A program made the position numbers and the translations under genes. Of a stretch of DNA of 64,000 nucleotides, positions 1 to 7,909 are shown in pieces. Each line of letters opens with the position of its first letter. Position 1 is the stretch's first letter. This DNA comes from Streptomyces sp. f51 (GTDB lineage: Bacteria > Actinomycetota > Actinomycetes > Streptomycetales > Streptomycetaceae). The notes beneath the pieces were generated by a model that searched no databases, had not been told where the DNA came from, and was given only the letters and a program-made list of their open reading frames with translations. Location of the stretch: contig NZ_CP149798.1 in the NCBI RefSeq assembly GCF_037940415.1, positions 5,117,001 to 5,181,000 of the forward strand. The letters run 5' to 3'.

Positions 1-145
1 CCCCGCCGACGGCAACCGCGTCCTGGTCGACAAGGCCAAGGCCGCGATGGTCTGGAAGGCGCTCAAGGCCGACCGGCCGATCCCGAAGGCCGCCACCGAG
101 GGAACCGCCACCGGCACCGCGAAGGGCGTCGTCAACCCCGGCTGA
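1..145 (+). CDS. LCP (LytR-CpsA-Psr) family protein, C-terminal end only
   Basis: Only the last 47 codons lie in the window, read from base 2 and ending at a TGA at 143-145. The peptide contains DGNRVLVDKAKAAMVWKALKA followed by a Thr/Ala/Gly-rich end. This resembles the tail of Streptomyces LCP proteins, where a 'DxNRVLxD...A..LW.AL..D.P' stretch closes the catalytic domain. LCP enzymes transfer undecaprenyl-linked glycopolymers to peptidoglycan on the outer face of the membrane. The catalytic domain is outside the window, so the call rests on this short match and on remembered gene order (an LCP gene before rpmE in Streptomyces). It could be another exported protein. Confidence 0.55.
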   Translation, partial: PADGNRVLVDKAKAAMVWKALKADRPIPKAATEGTATGTAKGVVNPG

Positions 146-207
146 CCTGCGTGCGGGCCCCGTGCGGGCCCCTCGTGGCCACCGCCCGGGCCCCGCGCTG
201 CCCCCGG

Positions 208-234
208 GGGAATAGATCGCCGCGTCCCCCCGTT
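208..234 (+). promoter_or_regulatory. Probable sigma-R promoter of rpmE
   Basis: The sequence reads GGGAAT at 208-213, exactly 18 bases, then GTT at 232-234. This matches the sigma-R consensus GGAAT-N18-GTT of the S. coelicolor thiol-oxidative stress regulon. rpmE is an established sigma-R target in S. coelicolor. The predicted transcript would start about 10 bases after the GTT and carry a leader of roughly 90 bases before the TTG start at 338. Confidence 0.85.
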
Positions 235-337
235 TTGGGGGATACGGCCAGTCCTGGCAGACTGGTACGTCGGCCCCGGTTCACGCATCCGCATCCAGCG
301 GCGGCGACCCGGTGCCCTCCCGAAACTAGGAGACACC

Positions 338-559
338 TTGAAGCGCGACATCCACCCCGAGTACGTCGAGACGCAGGTCAGCTGCACCTGTGGCGCGTCG
401 TTCACCACCCGCAGCACGATCTCCAGCGGCACCGTCCGTGCCGAGGTCTGCTCCGAGTGCCACCCGTTCTACACGGGCAAGCAGAAGATCCTCGACACCG
501 GTGGCCGTGTGGCCCGCTTCGAGGCCCGCTTCGGCAAGGCTGCCGCTGCCAGCAAGTAG
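338..559 (+). CDS. rpmE: 50S ribosomal protein L31, zinc-binding (C+) form
   Basis: A 73-residue ribosomal protein L31 of the large subunit. Four cysteines, C16, C18, C38 and C41, mark the zinc-containing C+ form rather than the Cys-free paralogue that replaces it under zinc starvation. The start is TTG at 338, chosen because AGGAG lies at 328-332 and the protein then opens with MKRDIHPEY, the usual L31 N-terminus. It is a single-gene unit: a promoter with sigma-R features sits about 105 bases upstream and a strong hairpin follows at 569. Thiol-stress control fits a protein whose zinc thiolates are oxidisable. Confidence 0.97.
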   Translation: MKRDIHPEYVETQVSCTCGASFTTRSTISSGTVRAEVCSECHPFYTGKQKILDTGGRVARFEARFGKAAAASK

Positions 560-568
560 CGAGCCCAC

Positions 569-619
569 AGCGCCGGTCTTCGGAGTCCCCCGCACGGGGG
601 ACGCCGGGACCGGCGCTTT
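569..619 (+). terminator. Rho-independent-like terminator after rpmE
   Basis: Outer arms AGCGCCGGTC (569-578) and GACCGGCGCT (608-617) pair perfectly. An inner hairpin with arms GTCCCCC and GGGGGAC (585-602) sits inside, and TT follows. It ends rpmE before prfA. Confidence 0.8.
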
Positions 620-730
620 GCGGTCCAGCCCCCTCCCCGGGCTCTCGACACGGTCGAATAGGGGAACCCCACGCCGTACCTACGTCCCCGGGCCCTTCCC
701 GGAGCTGGGGACAGTCCATTGGAGCCGGAG

Positions 731-1807
731 ATGTTCGAGGCGGTCGAGGAACTGATCGGCGAGCACGCCGATCTGGAGAAGAAGCTCGCTGACCCGTCGG
801 TCCACGCCGACCAGGCCAACGCGCGCAAGCTCAACAAGCGCTACGCCGAGCTGACCCCGATCGTCGCGACGTACCGCTCCTGGAAGCAGACCGGGGACGA
901 CATCGGCACGGCGAAGGAGTTCGCCGCCGACGACCCCGACTTCGCCGCCGAGGTCAAGGACCTGGAGAAGCAGCGCGAGGAGCTCACCGAGAAGCTCCGC
1001 CTGCTGCTGGTCCCGCGCGACCCGAGCGACGACAAGGACGTCATCCTGGAGATCAAGGCGGGCGCCGGAGGCGACGAGTCCGCCCTGTTCGCCGGCGATC
1101 TGCTGCGCATGTACCTGCGCTACGCCGAGCGCATCGGCTGGAAGACCGAGATCATCGACGCCACCGAGTCCGAGCTCGGCGGCTACAAGGACGTCCAGGT
1201 CGCCGTGAAGACCAAGGGCGGCCAGGGTGCCACCGAGCCCGGCCAGGGCGTCTGGGCCCGCCTGAAGTACGAGGGCGGCGTGCACCGCGTGCAGCGCGTG
1301 CCCTCCACCGAGTCGCAGGGCCGCATCCACACCTCCGCCGCCGGCGTGCTCGTCACGCCCGAGGCCGAGGAGGTCGAGGTCGAGATCCTCGCGAACGACC
1401 TGCGGATCGACGTCTACCGCTCCTCGGGCCCCGGCGGCCAGTCCGTCAACACGACCGACTCCGCGGTGCGCATCACGCACATTCCCACCGGAGTCGTCGC
1501 TTCCTGCCAGAACGAGAAGAGCCAGCTTCAGAACAAGGAGCAGGCCATGCGTATCCTGCGCTCCAGGCTCCTCGCGGCGGCGCAGGAGGAAGCGGAGCGT
1601 GAGGCCTCCGACGTCCGCCGCAGCCAGGTCCGCACGGTCGACCGCTCCGAGAAGATCCGTACGTACAACTTCCCGGAGAATCGCATCTCGGACCACCGCG
1701 TCGGCTTCAAGGCGTACAACTTGGACCAGGTCCTCGACGGAGAGCTCGACGCCGTCATCCAGGCCTGCGTCGACGCGGACTCGGCCGCCAAGCTCGCCGC
1801 AGCGTAA
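731..1807 (+). CDS. prfA: Peptide chain release factor 1
   Basis: RF1 recognises UAA/UAG and triggers hydrolysis of peptidyl-tRNA. The 358-residue product has the expected length. The universally conserved GGQ motif is at residues 235-237 inside SSGPGGQSVNTTDSAVRI, and the N-terminal helical domain begins MFEAVEELIGEHADLEKKL. ATG 731 is preferred over an in-frame TTG at 719 because GGAG at 721-724 is well placed for the ATG and the family begins with this sequence. prmC, whose product methylates the Gln of the GGQ motif, follows after 43 bases, the usual bacterial pairing. Confidence 0.97.
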   Translation: MFEAVEELIGEHADLEKKLADPSVHADQANARKLNKRYAELTPIVATYRSWKQTGDDIGTAKEFAADDPDFAAEVKDLEKQREELTEKLRLLLVPRDPSDDKDVILEIKAGAGGDESALFAGDLLRMYLRYAERIGWKTEIIDATESELGGYKDVQVAVKTKGGQGATEPGQGVWARLKYEGGVHRVQRVPSTESQGRIHTSAAGVLVTPEAEEVEVEILANDLRIDVYRSSGPGGQSVNTTDSAVRITHIPTGVVASCQNEKSQLQNKEQAMRILRSRLLAAAQEEAEREASDVRRSQVRTVDRSEKIRTYNFPENRISDHRVGFKAYNLDQVLDGELDAVIQACVDADSAAKLAAA

Positions 1808-1850
1808 TCACCGCACGACCCACGACAACAGCTCAGCCCGGAGGACCAGC

Positions 1851-2696
1851 GTGAACCTGCTGCTCGCGGAAGTGGCCCAGGCCACCCAGCGGCTGGCCGA
1901 CGCCGGCGTGCCCTCGCCGCGCAACGACGCGGAGGAGCTCGCCGCCTTCGTGCACGGCGTGAAGCGGGGCGAGCTGCACACCGTCAAGGACGTGGACTTC
2001 GACGCCCGCTACTGGGAGGTGACCGCGCGCCGCGAGGCCCGCGAGCCGCTCCAGCACATCACCGGGCGCGCCTACTTCCGCTATCTCGAACTCCAGGTGG
2101 GGCCCGGCGTCTTCGTGCCCCGCCCGGAGACCGAGTCGGTCGTGGGCTGGGCCATAGACGCCGTCCGCGCGATGGACGTCGTCGAGCCGCTGATCGTCGA
2201 CCTGTGCACCGGCTCCGGCGCCATCGCGCTCGCCCTCGCCCAGGAGGTCCCGCGCTCGCGCGTGCACGCCGTGGAGCTGTCCGAGGACGCCCTCCAGTGG
2301 ACGCGCAAGAACGTCGAGGGGTCCAGGGTCGACCTGCGCCAGGGAGACGCCCTGACGTCGTTCCCCGACCTCGACGGCCAGGTGGACCTGGTGATCTCCA
2401 ACCCGCCGTACATCCCGCTCACCGAATGGGAGTACGTACAGCCGGAGGCCCGGGACTACGACCCCGAGCTCGCCCTGTTCTCCGGCGAGGACGGACTCGA
2501 CCTCATCCGCGGTATCGAGCGCACCGCGCACCGGCTGCTGCGCCCCGGCGGTGTCGTCGTCATCGAGCACGCCGACACCCAGGGCGGACAGGTGCCCTGG
2601 ATCTTCACCGAGGAGCGGGGCTGGGCCGACGCGGCCGACCACCCGGACCTCAACAACAGGCCGCGGTTCGCGACGGCCCGCAAGGCGATGCCGTGA
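1851..2696 (+). CDS. prmC: Release factor glutamine methyltransferase PrmC (HemK)
   Basis: A 281-residue class I SAM-dependent methyltransferase that N5-methylates the glutamine of the GGQ motif in RF1 and RF2. The SAM-binding region reads VDLCTGSGAIALALA, and the substrate-amide-binding NPPY motif is at residues 184-187. The N-terminal helical RF-docking domain starts MNLLLAEVAQATQRLADAG. GTG 1851 is chosen because CGGAGG at 1839-1844 precedes it. The frame is open further upstream into prfA, but that part has no family similarity. It is probably co-transcribed with prfA. Confidence 0.95.
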   Translation: MNLLLAEVAQATQRLADAGVPSPRNDAEELAAFVHGVKRGELHTVKDVDFDARYWEVTARREAREPLQHITGRAYFRYLELQVGPGVFVPRPETESVVGWAIDAVRAMDVVEPLIVDLCTGSGAIALALAQEVPRSRVHAVELSEDALQWTRKNVEGSRVDLRQGDALTSFPDLDGQVDLVISNPPYIPLTEWEYVQPEARDYDPELALFSGEDGLDLIRGIERTAHRLLRPGGVVVIEHADTQGGQVPWIFTEERGWADAADHPDLNNRPRFATARKAMP

Positions 2697-2812
2697 GCGC
2701 GGCCCGTCCGGCCCCGGCGCGCGCCGCCTTCGCGCGCCCGCGCTGCGCGTCCGCCCGCATCGCGTTTCTTCGCACCCCCAGCCAGCAGTACGTGTATGAG
2801 GAGGCCCGCTAA

Positions 2813-3460
2813 ATGGCACGGCGATACGACACCAACGACGCGACCGACCGCACGACAGGTCTGCGTGAGGCGGCGTCCGCCGTCCGCCGTGGCGAACTGG
2901 TGGTCCTCCCCACCGACACCGTCTACGGCATCGGCGCCGACGCGTTCACCTCCGAGGCCGTCGCCGACCTGCTCGACGCCAAGGGCCGGGGCCGCAACAT
3001 GCCCACCCCCGTCCTCATCGGCTCCCCGAACACCCTGCACGGCCTCGTCACGGACTTCTCCGAGATGGCCTGGGAGCTCGTCGACGCGTTCTGGCCGGGC
3101 GCCCTGACCCTCGTCGCCAAGCACCAGCCCTCGCTCCAGTGGGACCTCGGCGACACCCGGGGCACGGTGGCGATCCGCATGCCGCTGCACCCCGTCGCCA
3201 TCGAGCTGCTGACCGAGGTCGGCCCGATGGCCGTCTCCTCCGCCAACCTCACGGGCCACCCCTCCCCGGAGACCTGCGACGCCGCCCAGGACATGCTCGG
3301 CGACTCCGTGTCGGTCTACCTGGACGGCGGCCCGACCCCCGGCAACGTGCCCTCCTCGATCGTCGACGTCACCGGCAAGGTGCCCGTCCTGCTGCGCGCG
3401 GGCGCCCTGTCGGCGGAGGAGCTCCGCAAGGTCGTACCCGACCTCGAGGTGGCGAATTGA
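2813..3460 (+). CDS. tsaC: L-threonylcarbamoyladenylate synthase (Sua5/YciO/YrdC family)
   Basis: A 215-residue enzyme that makes threonylcarbamoyl-AMP from Thr, bicarbonate and ATP, the first step of t6A37 formation in ANN-decoding tRNAs. Family features include the KR-rich nucleotide site after LPTDTVYGIG, the KGRGRNMPTPVLIG stretch and SSANLTGHPSPETC. The length fits the short TsaC-type protein without a full Sua5 C-terminal domain. GAGGAGG at 2798-2804 sits 8 bases before the ATG. It follows prmC by 116 bases, so the translation-related genes rpmE, prfA, prmC and tsaC are clustered. Confidence 0.93.
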   Translation: MARRYDTNDATDRTTGLREAASAVRRGELVVLPTDTVYGIGADAFTSEAVADLLDAKGRGRNMPTPVLIGSPNTLHGLVTDFSEMAWELVDAFWPGALTLVAKHQPSLQWDLGDTRGTVAIRMPLHPVAIELLTEVGPMAVSSANLTGHPSPETCDAAQDMLGDSVSVYLDGGPTPGNVPSSIVDVTGKVPVLLRAGALSAEELRKVVPDLEVAN

Positions 3461-3512
3461 CAGCCCCCGAGCCCTCCGGGCTCCCGGCCCGGCCCGAGCA
3501 GGGAGCATCCCC

Positions 3513-4160
3513 ATGCGTGGCATAGGCACGGGGATCACCGGGTCCGGCGGATCCCCGAGCGGGTCCTTCCGCATCCTCCACGTCAGCACCGGCAACGTGT
3601 GCCGCTCGCCGATCACCGAGCGGCTGACCCGGCATGCCCTGGCGGACCGGCTGGGCGACCCCCTGTGGGGCGGGCTCATCGTGGAGAGCGCCGGCACCTG
3701 GGGCCACGAGGGCGCGCCCATGGAGGCCAACGCGGCGACCGTCCTGACCGACTTCGGCGCGGACCCCTCGGGCTTCGTGGGGCGCGAGCTCCTCGACGAC
3801 CACGTCATCCGCGCCGACCTGGTCCTGACGGCCACCCGCGACCACCGCGCCCAGGTCATCTCCATGGGCCACTCCGCGGGCCTGCGCACCTTCACCCTCA
3901 AGGAGTTCACCCGGCTGGTGCGCGCCATAGACACCGCGACCCTGCCGCCCCTGGAGGACGGTGTGGTCGAGCGGGCCGTGGCCCTGGTGCGGGCCGCCGC
4001 CGCCCTGCGCGGCTGGCTGCTGGCCCCGACCGCGGAGGCCGACGAGGTGTACGACCCCTACGGGGCGCCCCTGCCGTTCTTCCGGTCCATCGGGGACGAG
4101 ATCAACGAGGCACTGGATCCGGTCGTCACCGCTCTGACGGGGGTACCCGCGCGGACGTGA
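3513..4160 (+). CDS. Low-molecular-weight protein tyrosine phosphatase homologue lacking the catalytic Cys
   Basis: A 215-residue LMW-PTP-fold protein with an N-terminal extension. In active enzymes the P-loop is C-x-G-N-x-C-R-S with the first Cys as nucleophile. Here it reads S25-T-G-N-V-C30-R31-S32-P, so Ser replaces the nucleophile while the second Cys, the Arg and the rest of the loop are kept. A late DPYG stretch, where the general-acid Asp normally sits, is also retained. The base sequence is unambiguous (GTC AGC ACC GGC AAC). It may be a phosphoprotein-binding pseudo-phosphatase, or may use another residue. GGGAG at 3501-3505 supports ATG 3513. The gene lies 52 bases after tsaC on the same strand. 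Confidence 0.85.
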   Translation: MRGIGTGITGSGGSPSGSFRILHVSTGNVCRSPITERLTRHALADRLGDPLWGGLIVESAGTWGHEGAPMEANAATVLTDFGADPSGFVGRELLDDHVIRADLVLTATRDHRAQVISMGHSAGLRTFTLKEFTRLVRAIDTATLPPLEDGVVERAVALVRAAAALRGWLLAPTAEADEVYDPYGAPLPFFRSIGDEINEALDPVVTALTGVPART

Positions 4161-4231
4161 CACCGGGCGTTGCACCGGTCCCGGTCCTACATTGGACATA
4201 AGCGTCCCCCCGCAGATGTCCGGAGTCCACC

Positions 4232-5470
4232 ATGCCGGTCGCCACCATGCCCGCAGCGGATGTACTGAGCCGCCAGGACCCCGAGCTCGGGGAGATCCTG
4301 AACGGTGAGCTGGACCGGCAGTCGACCACGCTCCAGCTGATCGCGGCCGAGAACTTCACGTCACCGGCCGTGCTGGCCGCGCTCGGCTCGCCGCTGGCGA
4401 ACAAGTACGCGGAGGGGTATCCCGGCGCCCGCCATCACGGCGGCTGCGAGATCGTCGACGTCGCCGAGCGGATCGCCGTCGACCGCGCCAAGGCCCTCTT
4501 CGGCGCCGATCACGTCAACGTCCAGTCCCACTCCGGCAGTTCGGCCGTTCTGGCCGCCTACGCCGCCCTGCTGCGCCCCGGTGACACCGTTCTGGCGATG
4601 GGGCTGCCCTTCGGCGGTCACCTCACCCATGGATCGCCCGCGAACTTCTCCGGACGCTGGTTCGACTTCGTCGGCTACGGCGTCGGGGCGGAGTCGGGGC
4701 TGATCGACTACGAGCAGGTGCGCACCCTGGCCCGCGCCCGCCGCCCCAAGGCCGTCGTCTGCGGGTCGATCTCGTATCCCCGGCACATCGACTACGCGCT
4801 GTTCCGGGAGATCGCCGACGAGGTCGGCGCCTATCTCATCGCGGACGCCGCCCACACGATCGGCCTCGTCGCGGGCGGGGCGGCGCCGAACCCGGTGCCG
4901 TACGCCGATGTCGTGTGCGCCACCACCCACAAGGTGCTGCGGGGGCCGCGCGGCGGCATGCTCCTGTGCGGCGGCGAACTGGCCGAGCGGGTCGACCGGG
5001 CCGTGTTCCCGTTCACGCAGGGCGGTGCGCAGATGAACACCATCGCGGCCAAGGCGGTCGCGTTCGGCGAGGCGGCGACCCCGGCCTTCACGGCGTACGT
5101 CCATCAGGTGACCGCCAACGCGCGGGTGCTGGCCGCGGGTCTGGAGGCGGAGGGGCTCGTGGTCACCACGGGCGGCACCGACACCCATCTGCTGGTCGCG
5201 GATCCCGCGCCGCTCGGCGTCGAGGGACGCGAGGCGCGGGGCCGGCTCGCCGCCGCCGGTATGGTCCTCGACACCTGTGCGCTGCCTCACGGTGACACCC
5301 GCGGCCTGCGGCTCGGGACCGCCGCGCTGACCACCCAGGGGATGGGCGAGCCGGAGATGGCACGGGTCGCGGCCCTGTTCGCCGGGGTGCTGCGGGACGA
5401 GATCGACGGCCGCGGGGCACGGGACGAGGTGCGGGATCTCACCGGTAGATTTCCGCCTTATCCGGACTGA
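4232..5470 (+). CDS. glyA: Serine hydroxymethyltransferase (divergent GlyA)
   Basis: A 412-residue PLP enzyme that would interconvert serine + THF and glycine + methylene-THF. The fold markers are clear: LQLIAAENFTSPAV, NKYAEGYPGARHHGGCE, the DAAH Asp/His, and ADVVCATTHKVLRGPRGG, where K234 is the PLP lysine. The site corresponding to the adjacent Tyr pair of E. coli GlyA (KRYYGGCE, Tyr64/Tyr65) is His68-His69 here, and NVQPHSG is NVQSHSG, so this is not a textbook GlyA. A second start at ATG 4247 is possible. Another SHMT elsewhere in the genome may be the main folate enzyme. It follows the phosphatase gene by 71 bases. Confidence 0.88.
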   Translation: MPVATMPAADVLSRQDPELGEILNGELDRQSTTLQLIAAENFTSPAVLAALGSPLANKYAEGYPGARHHGGCEIVDVAERIAVDRAKALFGADHVNVQSHSGSSAVLAAYAALLRPGDTVLAMGLPFGGHLTHGSPANFSGRWFDFVGYGVGAESGLIDYEQVRTLARARRPKAVVCGSISYPRHIDYALFREIADEVGAYLIADAAHTIGLVAGGAAPNPVPYADVVCATTHKVLRGPRGGMLLCGGELAERVDRAVFPFTQGGAQMNTIAAKAVAFGEAATPAFTAYVHQVTANARVLAAGLEAEGLVVTTGGTDTHLLVADPAPLGVEGREARGRLAAAGMVLDTCALPHGDTRGLRLGTAALTTQGMGEPEMARVAALFAGVLRDEIDGRGARDEVRDLTGRFPPYPD

Positions 5471-5599
5471 CCGGGGGTACGCGTACCGGACCGCACAGCC
5501 ACACGTGCAACCATCGTCGCTACCCGAAAGTCCTCAACCATATGCGTGCATCGCTAGGGTGTGGGGCTGTGATGGCCAGCGAGACCTGTGGGGAAGCCC

Positions 5600-6952
5600 G
5601 TGCGTGAATACCTGCTGACGCTCTGCATCACGGCCGCGGTGACGTACCTGCTGACAGGGCCGGTACGGAAATTCGCGATCGTGGCCGGAGCCATGCCGGA
5701 AATCCGGGCGCGCGACGTGCACCGTGAACCCACGCCGAGGCTCGGCGGCATCGCGATGTTCTTCGGGCTGTGCGCCGGTCTGCTGGTCGCGGACCACCTG
5801 AAGAACCTCAACGCGGTCTTCTCGAACTCAAACGAACCGCGCGCCCTGCTCTCCGGAGCCGCGCTGATCTGGCTGATCGGTGTGCTGGACGACAAGTTCG
5901 AGATCGACGCCCTGATCAAGCTGGGCGGCCAGATGATCGCCGCCGGTGTGATGGTCATGCAGGGCCTGACGATCCTGTGGCTGCCGATCCCGGGCGTCGG
6001 GCTGGTCGCGCTGACCCAGTGGCAGGGCACGCTGCTGACGGTGGCGCTCGTCGTCATCACCATCAACGCGGTCAACTTCGTGGACGGTCTCGACGGACTG
6101 GCCGCGGGCATGGTGTGCATCGCGTCCGCCGCGTTCTTCCTGTACGCCTACCGGATCTGGTACTCGTACGGCATCGAGGCCGCCGCCCCCGCGACGCTGT
6201 TCGCGGCGATCCTGATGGGCATGTGCCTGGGCTTCCTGCCGCACAACATGCACCCCGCGCGGATCTTCATGGGCGACTCGGGTTCCATGCTGATCGGTCT
6301 GGTGCTGGCCGCCGGCGCCATCTCCATCACCGGGCAGATCGACCCCGACGTGATGAACCTGTTCTCCGGTTCCGAGCGCAACACCGTGCACCAGACGGTG
6401 CCGGTGTTCATCCCGCTGCTGCTGCCGCTGACGATCATCGCGATCCCGGCCGCCGACCTGGTGCTCGCGATCGTGCGGCGCACCTGGCGCGGGCAGTCGC
6501 CGTTCGCCGCCGACCGGGGACATCTGCACCACCGCCTCCTGGAGGTCGGCCACTCGCACAGCCGCGCGGTCCTGATCATGTACTTCTGGTCGGCGCTGAT
6601 CGCCTTCGGCGCTCTCGCGTACTCGGTCAACTCCGGTGCCATGTGGAGCGTGCTCGCCATCGCGGCGCTCAGCGCCGTCGGTCTCGTACTGCTTCTGCTG
6701 CCCCGCTTCACGCCGCGTGCCCCGCGCTGGGCCGAGCACCTCCTGCCGCCCCGCTACCGGCGCCGCAGGGCCGCCGCGGCCGCCCAGGACGGTGCGCCCG
6801 TGACCCACGAGGCGGCGCCCGCAGGCGAGCCGGAGGAGGCGCGCGAGCACCGTGCTCCGGCGGCGGCGGGAGTCGCGGGAGTCAACGGAGCGACGGCCAT
6901 CGGTACCCGTGCGCGGCTCCTCGACCGGCGTGAGGCCGAGTCCTCGCGCTGA
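5600..6952 (+). CDS. WecA/TagO-like undecaprenyl-phosphate HexNAc-1-phosphate transferase
   Basis: A polytopic membrane protein of about 450 residues from the MraY/WecA family. It would transfer a HexNAc-1-phosphate from UDP-sugar to undecaprenyl phosphate and start a cell-wall glycopolymer. The diagnostic motifs are present: VLDDKFEID (Asp-rich), NAVNFVDGLDGLAAG, FMGDSGSMLIG and the cytoplasmic DRGHLHHRL. About ten hydrophobic segments precede a charged, Ala/Pro-rich tail of roughly 80 residues. GTG 5600 is preferred over GTG 5588 because GGGGAAG (5590-5596) lies just before it. An LCP gene at the start of the window would act on such lipid-linked polymers. Confidence 0.88.
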   Translation: MREYLLTLCITAAVTYLLTGPVRKFAIVAGAMPEIRARDVHREPTPRLGGIAMFFGLCAGLLVADHLKNLNAVFSNSNEPRALLSGAALIWLIGVLDDKFEIDALIKLGGQMIAAGVMVMQGLTILWLPIPGVGLVALTQWQGTLLTVALVVITINAVNFVDGLDGLAAGMVCIASAAFFLYAYRIWYSYGIEAAAPATLFAAILMGMCLGFLPHNMHPARIFMGDSGSMLIGLVLAAGAISITGQIDPDVMNLFSGSERNTVHQTVPVFIPLLLPLTIIAIPAADLVLAIVRRTWRGQSPFAADRGHLHHRLLEVGHSHSRAVLIMYFWSALIAFGALAYSVNSGAMWSVLAIAALSAVGLVLLLLPRFTPRAPRWAEHLLPPRYRRRRAAAAAQDGAPVTHEAAPAGEPEEAREHRAPAAAGVAGVNGATAIGTRARLLDRREAESSR

Positions 6953-7124
6953 GCCGAAGGTAAGAATCTGACTAACGCGTGACCAAATCGTGGGGTAGTA
7001 AAGCGTCCCAATAACAGACAAAGCGGCGCTTGAAATGCACAGACGCGCAGCTTCACTCTCATGTGTGACAGTCAGCACACCAACCAGGTAAAGACCTCAT
7101 CAAATAGTTTGTGATACGGTTCAC

Positions 7125-7183
7125 GAGAACCCAGGGCAGAGCCGAAGGACCCCTGTACGACGGTCCTTTGGCGTGAGGTTCTC
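7125..7183 (+). promoter_or_regulatory. Nested hairpin in the leader of the atp operon
   Basis: The 294-base gap before atpI is AT-richer than its surroundings and has no gene. Two nested stems can form: GAGAACC (7125-7131) with GGTTCTC (7177-7183), enclosing AAGGACC (7145-7151) with GGTCCTT (7162-7168). It may be a terminator for the upstream gene, an attenuator, or a structured 5' leader of the atp mRNA. No convincing -35/-10 pair was found, so the promoter is not placed. Confidence 0.5.
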
Positions 7184-7246
7184 TCTCAGCCCGGGACTAC
7201 GCTCGTCCATGACGACACGCCCCCCTTAGCAAGCGGAGTTGCCGCC

Positions 7247-7684
7247 ATGCCGTCCAATGACGCCCGGATCCTCCTTCAGGCCGCTGTACCCACAGCTGCC
7301 GTCGGCGCGATTGCCGCCGTCGTCAGCGGTGTGGTCGCCGGCGGCAAGGGAGCGCTCGGGGCGATCGTCGCGACGCTGGTCGTGATCCTCTTCATGGGGC
7401 TGGGCCTCTACGTTTTGCAGCGCACTGCCAAATCGCTTCCGCACTTGTTCCAGGCGATGGGCCTCTTGCTCTACACGGCGCAGATTCTTCTGCTGTTCAT
7501 CTTTGTCGCCGCGTTCAAGAACACATCGCTGTTCAATCCCAAGTCCTTCGCGCTCACCCTGGTCGCCACCACCCTCGTGTGGATCGGCGCCCAGGCGCGT
7601 GCCCATATGAAGGCCAAGATCCTCTACGTCGAACCCGACTCCTCGAAGGCCGAAAAGCCCGAGAACAAGGGGCACTCGTCGTGA
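7247..7684 (+). CDS. atpI: ATP synthase protein I
   Basis: A 145-residue membrane protein that opens the ATP synthase operon. Four hydrophobic segments are visible, for example AVVSGVVAGGKGALGAIVATLVVILFMG and GLLLYTAQILLLFIFVAAF, with a charged C-terminal tail rich in Lys/Glu. AtpI proteins assist c-ring assembly and are dispensable in other bacteria. Sequence conservation in the family is low, so the call leans on its place as first gene of the operon. GGAG lies about 12 bases before ATG 7247. A 225-base gap without a recognisable gene separates it from atpB. Confidence 0.85.
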   Translation: MPSNDARILLQAAVPTAAVGAIAAVVSGVVAGGKGALGAIVATLVVILFMGLGLYVLQRTAKSLPHLFQAMGLLLYTAQILLLFIFVAAFKNTSLFNPKSFALTLVATTLVWIGAQARAHMKAKILYVEPDSSKAEKPENKGHSS

Positions 7685-7909
7685 GGGGTAGGGCCGGGAT
7701 AAGTGCACGTAGGAGATCCTGCTATCGTCCGGTGCCAACTGCGGCATCGCGGGCGCGGGCATCTGAGCTGACGCCTGTTCGATCGCGAGGCTTGATGCCC
7801 CTCTGCCGCCCCCACATCCGTAACACCAGTCCAGTGCCGAACCGCGGCTGCGCGCCGCGCCGACACAACGAGGTTGCCGTACCTATGCGCCACGCTGAAG
7901 GAGCCCGCG

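Noticed and set aside
1599..1850. Longer PrmC start inside prfA
   Set aside because: The extension is out of frame with prfA and Arg/Ser/Thr-rich. GTG 1851 has a strong ribosome site and the family N-terminus.
5476..5487. GGTACGCGTACC palindrome after glyA
   Set aside because: It is short, lacks a U-run and is not placed at a clear promoter; it could be chance in GC-rich DNA.
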